A stretch of 64,000 nt of DNA from Roseicyclus sp. (GTDB taxonomy: Bacteria > Pseudomonadota > Alphaproteobacteria > Rhodobacterales > Rhodobacteraceae), in NCBI GenBank assembly GCA_018401055.1, contig JAGYLB010000110.1, positions 1 through 64,000 on the forward strand, in the 5' to 3' direction. The position numbers were made by a program, and so were the translations under genes. The notes under the pieces are model-generated. The model ran no database searches, had not been told where the DNA came from, and saw nothing but the letters and a program-made list of their open reading frames with translations. This document shows positions 61,503 through 64,000 of this stretch, one piece after another. Position 1 is the first letter of the stretch, and each line of letters starts with the position of its first letter.

Positions 61503-61527
61503 AACGCCCGCCGGCGATGTCCGTTCC
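61503..61527 (-). promoter_or_regulatory. EcfG-type promoter for the secreted PRC-barrel gene
   Basis: On the minus strand GGAAC (61527-61523), 16 bases, then CGTT (61506-61503). The -10 element lies 66 bp before the ATG at 61437. Confidence 0.65.
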
Positions 61528-61728
61528 CTTTGCCGTGATCGCCCCATGACAGCGGAGTGCTCCTCCCTCTCCCGCGGTCGCCCCGCGCGGGGCGTGCTTG
61601 CATGCTGCAGGCAAAGACGACCGCGGACATCGACGGAACGTTCCGGTTGCTGGGCAGTTGTCTGTGCAGGGGCTGTGCGCCAACGACCTGGAAACACCCC
61701 CTGCGCATTGTTCGGAAAGGATACCTGC

Positions 61729-61938
61729 ATGGAATGGAGTCAGATTGCCGAGAAATGGGGCCAGATGGCGCTGCGCCTGCGCAACGACAGCCCGAGCGGA
61801 ACGACGATGCTCGGCGCAAGCCGGGTCAACGATCCGTCGGTGCGCATGGCCGGAACTTCTCCTTCCAGCGACGGTCTGTCCCCCATGACATCAGCTGAAG
61901 GGACAGGGAACGATCGTGGCCTGACGCCAGACCGGTGA
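61729..61938 (+). CDS. Small protein upstream of the glucan synthase gene
   Basis: Protein of 69 residues starting MEWSQIAEKWGQMALRLRND, with an amphipathic first half and a Ser/Gly/Thr-rich rest. An AAGGA site lies 9 bp before the ATG. Its TGA overlaps the next ATG (TGATG), so it may be co-translated with the glucan synthase. A palindrome CGGAACGTTCCG is found at 61634-61645 upstream. No family assigned. Confidence 0.6.
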   Translation: MEWSQIAEKWGQMALRLRNDSPSGTTMLGASRVNDPSVRMAGTSPSSDGLSPMTSAEGTGNDRGLTPDR

Positions 61939-64000
61939 TGCCGGCGGATCGCACGCCGCAACCGGACCCGCGGCAAACTGGGCTTCTGGCCCGGACAAAA
62001 CGCTTGTGGCCGCGGCGCCCGGCAAGCCCCTGGACCGATGAAGCGCCAATCCGGGCCGACCTGTTCGGGGCAGAGCGGTTGGAACACCATGCCATCTCGC
62101 TGGCGCAGGCGCAGCCCGTCACCGACCGCAGCGTCTGGGTGACGCCCCTGAGCGTCAGGGTGCGCGACAACTCGGCCGTTCTGCTGTCGGCCTATCGGTC
62201 CTGCACCTTGGCGGTGCAATCGGGCCAGACCGTCAGCCCGGCGACCGAATGGCTGCTGGACAACTACCACCTTGTCGAACGGCAATTGCAGCAGATCGCC
62301 CGCGACCTGCCGCCCGGCTATTACCGCCAGCTTCCCAAGCTCGCCACCGGACCGTTCGAAGGTTACCCGCGCGTCATGGGGATCGCCTGGGCCTATGTCG
62401 CGCATACCGACAGTCTGCTGAACGGGCCGCTGCTGGCGCGCTTCGTGCGGGCCTACCAGACGGACGAGCCTCTGACGATCGGCGAGCTATGGGCGGTCGC
62501 CATTACCTTGCGCATCGTGCTGGTCGAGAACATGCGCAGGGTGACGGACCGGATCGTGGCGGAACAAAAGCACCGCGAGACCGCCGACGATCTGGTGGAC
62601 CGGGTCACCGGCCGCGCGGGCGAATACGGCCCCTCCGTTTCCCCCGATCCGTCGTTTCGCGCGCTGGCCGATGCCACGCAGGCGCTGGAGGGTGCGCCCT
62701 TGCCCGAGGCCCTTGCCGCGCGCATCGCCCAGCGTCTGCGCGGGTTCGATGCTGCTGAAACGCCGCTGCACGGCTGGCTGCACGACTGCCTGAACCGACA
62801 GGGCCTGAGCGTCGAGGACGTGGTGCTGCGCGCCCAGAACGAGCAAGGCGCGTCCAACGTCACGATGCGCAACATCGTCACCAGCATGCGGCTGATCTCA
62901 GAAATGGATTGGCCCGACGTCTTCGAGGCGGTCAGCCCGGTCGATGCCAAGCTGCGCGCCGCGTCGGATTTCGCCGCGATGGATTTCGCGTCACGCGACC
63001 TCTATCGCACTGCGATCGAGACGCTGGCGCGCGGCTCTGGCGCAACAGAGATCACGGTGACCGAAGCGGCGCTTGGCCTCGCGGCCGCCGGTGCGACACC
63101 TGCGGCGCGCGATCCCGGCCATGGTCTGATCGGGCCGGGGCGTCCCGCGTTGGAGCGTGAGCTTGGCTATCGCCCCAAGCTTGGCCCAAGACTGCGGCGG
63201 ATGCTGGGGCGTACCGGCTGCGCGGCTATCTGGCGGCGCTTGGGCTGGCAGCACTCGCGATCCTCGGGGGGGCACTGGTGTTGACCGGCGCGCAGGGCTG
63301 GCTTGTGGCGCTACTGGTGCTCACAGGTCTTGCCCTGGCCTTCGAGGCCGGGGCGGCACTGGTGGCCCTCGTGGTCACACGCACCGTTCCCCCGCGACGC
63401 CTTCCCGGGCTGGATCTGGCCGAGGGAATACCGACGGACATGCGTTGCCTTGTGGCCGTGCCCGTCTTGCTGAGCAGCATCGAGGATGTCGCCGCCTGCA
63501 TCGAACGGCTGGAGGTGCACCACCTGTCCAGCACCGGGGGCGCGGTACACTACGCGATCCTGTCCGATGGCCCCGATGCAGCCACCGAGGGCCTGCCGCA
63601 GGATGCCGACCTGATAGCCCATGCCCGGCACGCGGTGGCCCGGTTGAACGAAACCTATCCCTCGCCCGGGGGCGACAGGTTCGTATTCCTGCATCGCCAC
63701 CGTGTGTGGAACCCGAAAATGGGCCTCTGGATGGGTTGGGAACGCAAGCGCGGCAAGCTGACCGAGTTGAACCGCCTGCTCCGCGGCGCCACCGACACCA
63801 GCTTTGTCGCGCCCTGTGCCGTGCCGCAAGATGTACGCTTCGTCATCACGCTCGACGCCGACACACGGCTCTTGCGCGACACGGTGCGTCGGCTCGTCGG
63901 CAAGATGGCTCACCCCCTGAACGCAGCCCATGTCGATGAGGCTACAGGGCGGGTGAGCAGCGGCTACGGCATCTTGCAACCGCGCGTGACACCCGCCCTG
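61938..64000 (+). CDS. ndvB: Cyclic beta-1,2-glucan synthase (NdvB/ChvB family), partial, one frameshift
   Basis: N-terminal part of a very large membrane glycosyltransferase, cut by the window end. The first 440 residues include LVERQLQQIARDLPPGYYRQ then LPKLATGPFEGYPRVMGIAW, hallmarks of NdvB. After a frame change near 63215 come two or three membrane helices (LAALGLAALAILGGALVLTG; WLVALLVLTGLALAFEAGAA) and the glycosyltransferase domain (WERKRGKLTELNRLLRGATD; VRFVITLDADTRLLRDTVRR). The full protein would also carry a GH94-type phosphorylase region beyond 64000. The product is a periplasmic osmoprotective glucan, fitting the stress setting. Confidence 0.9.

Overview
The window is GC-rich, densely coded DNA from an alphaproteobacterium, most likely a member of the Rhodobacteraceae/Roseobacter lineage. 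I infer this from the mix of sugar ABC, TRAP and tripartite-tricarboxylate transporters, NDP-forming acyl-CoA synthetases, an EcfG-like sigma factor, and small stress proteins (CsbD, DUF883, DUF892, PRC-barrel). I cannot name the genus. No rRNA, tRNA, CRISPR array or complete insertion sequence was found. About 27 otherwise recognisable genes are split by single-base frameshifts, in unrelated families and usually without loss of domain content. This looks more like uncorrected indel error in the assembly than real decay, so split genes are annotated as whole loci with the breaks noted.

Region 1 (about 0.1-17.7 kb) is a pectin/galacturonate utilisation island. A minus-strand operon encodes a GH4 alpha-galacturonidase with the diagnostic CHEV motif and a sugar ABC importer (two permeases, ATPase, binding protein). 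A divergent AraC-type regulator sits upstream of it. A second minus-strand operon runs uxaC-dctP-dctQ-dctM-kdgF-kduI-kduD-uxaB-uxaA. Divergent to it are a GntR/FCD regulator and a KDG kinase, with an inverted repeat between them. Together they take up (oligo)galacturonides. Galacturonate would go through tagaturonate and altronate to KDG; unsaturated uronate would go through KdgF, KduI and KduD to the same KDG, which is then phosphorylated. The final KDPG aldolase is not in the window.

Region 2 (17.7-38 kb) is a CoA-dependent organic-acid catabolic cluster. It holds an enoyl-CoA hydratase, a MmgE/PrpD protein, SDRs, a LysR regulator with a repeated motif on both sides, an AbrB-type membrane protein, a D-2-hydroxyacid dehydrogenase, a TctABC importer, a thioesterase, two NDP-forming acyl-CoA synthetases around a FadJ-like bifunctional enzyme, an acyl-CoA dehydrogenase, a PcaF-like thiolase and a CMD-family protein. 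Many neighbours overlap by ATGA. The substrate is unknown; an imported carboxylic or dicarboxylic acid degraded by beta-oxidation is the simplest reading.

Region 3 (38-64 kb) is a stress and envelope region. It has a cupin, an esterase, an HPF/RaiA-type ribosome protein, a LolD/FtsX/HlyD-type exporter, an OmpA lipoprotein, a Crp/Fnr regulator, CsbD, DUF883, a holin-like protein, a transglutaminase, an AI-2E-family permease, an EcfG-like sigma factor, DUF892 ferritin-like and PRC-barrel proteins, and several very small membrane proteins, including two paralogous 24-residue ones. Eight sites of the form CNRAY-N4-ATCAR lie mainly 60-120 bp upstream of these genes and suggest a Crp/Fnr-type regulon. 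EcfG-type promoters (GGAAC-N16/17-CGTT) precede both PRC-barrel genes. A very large CheB-CheR-PAS-histidine kinase-REC-REC-LuxR fusion follows. The window ends inside a cyclic beta-1,2-glucan synthase gene.
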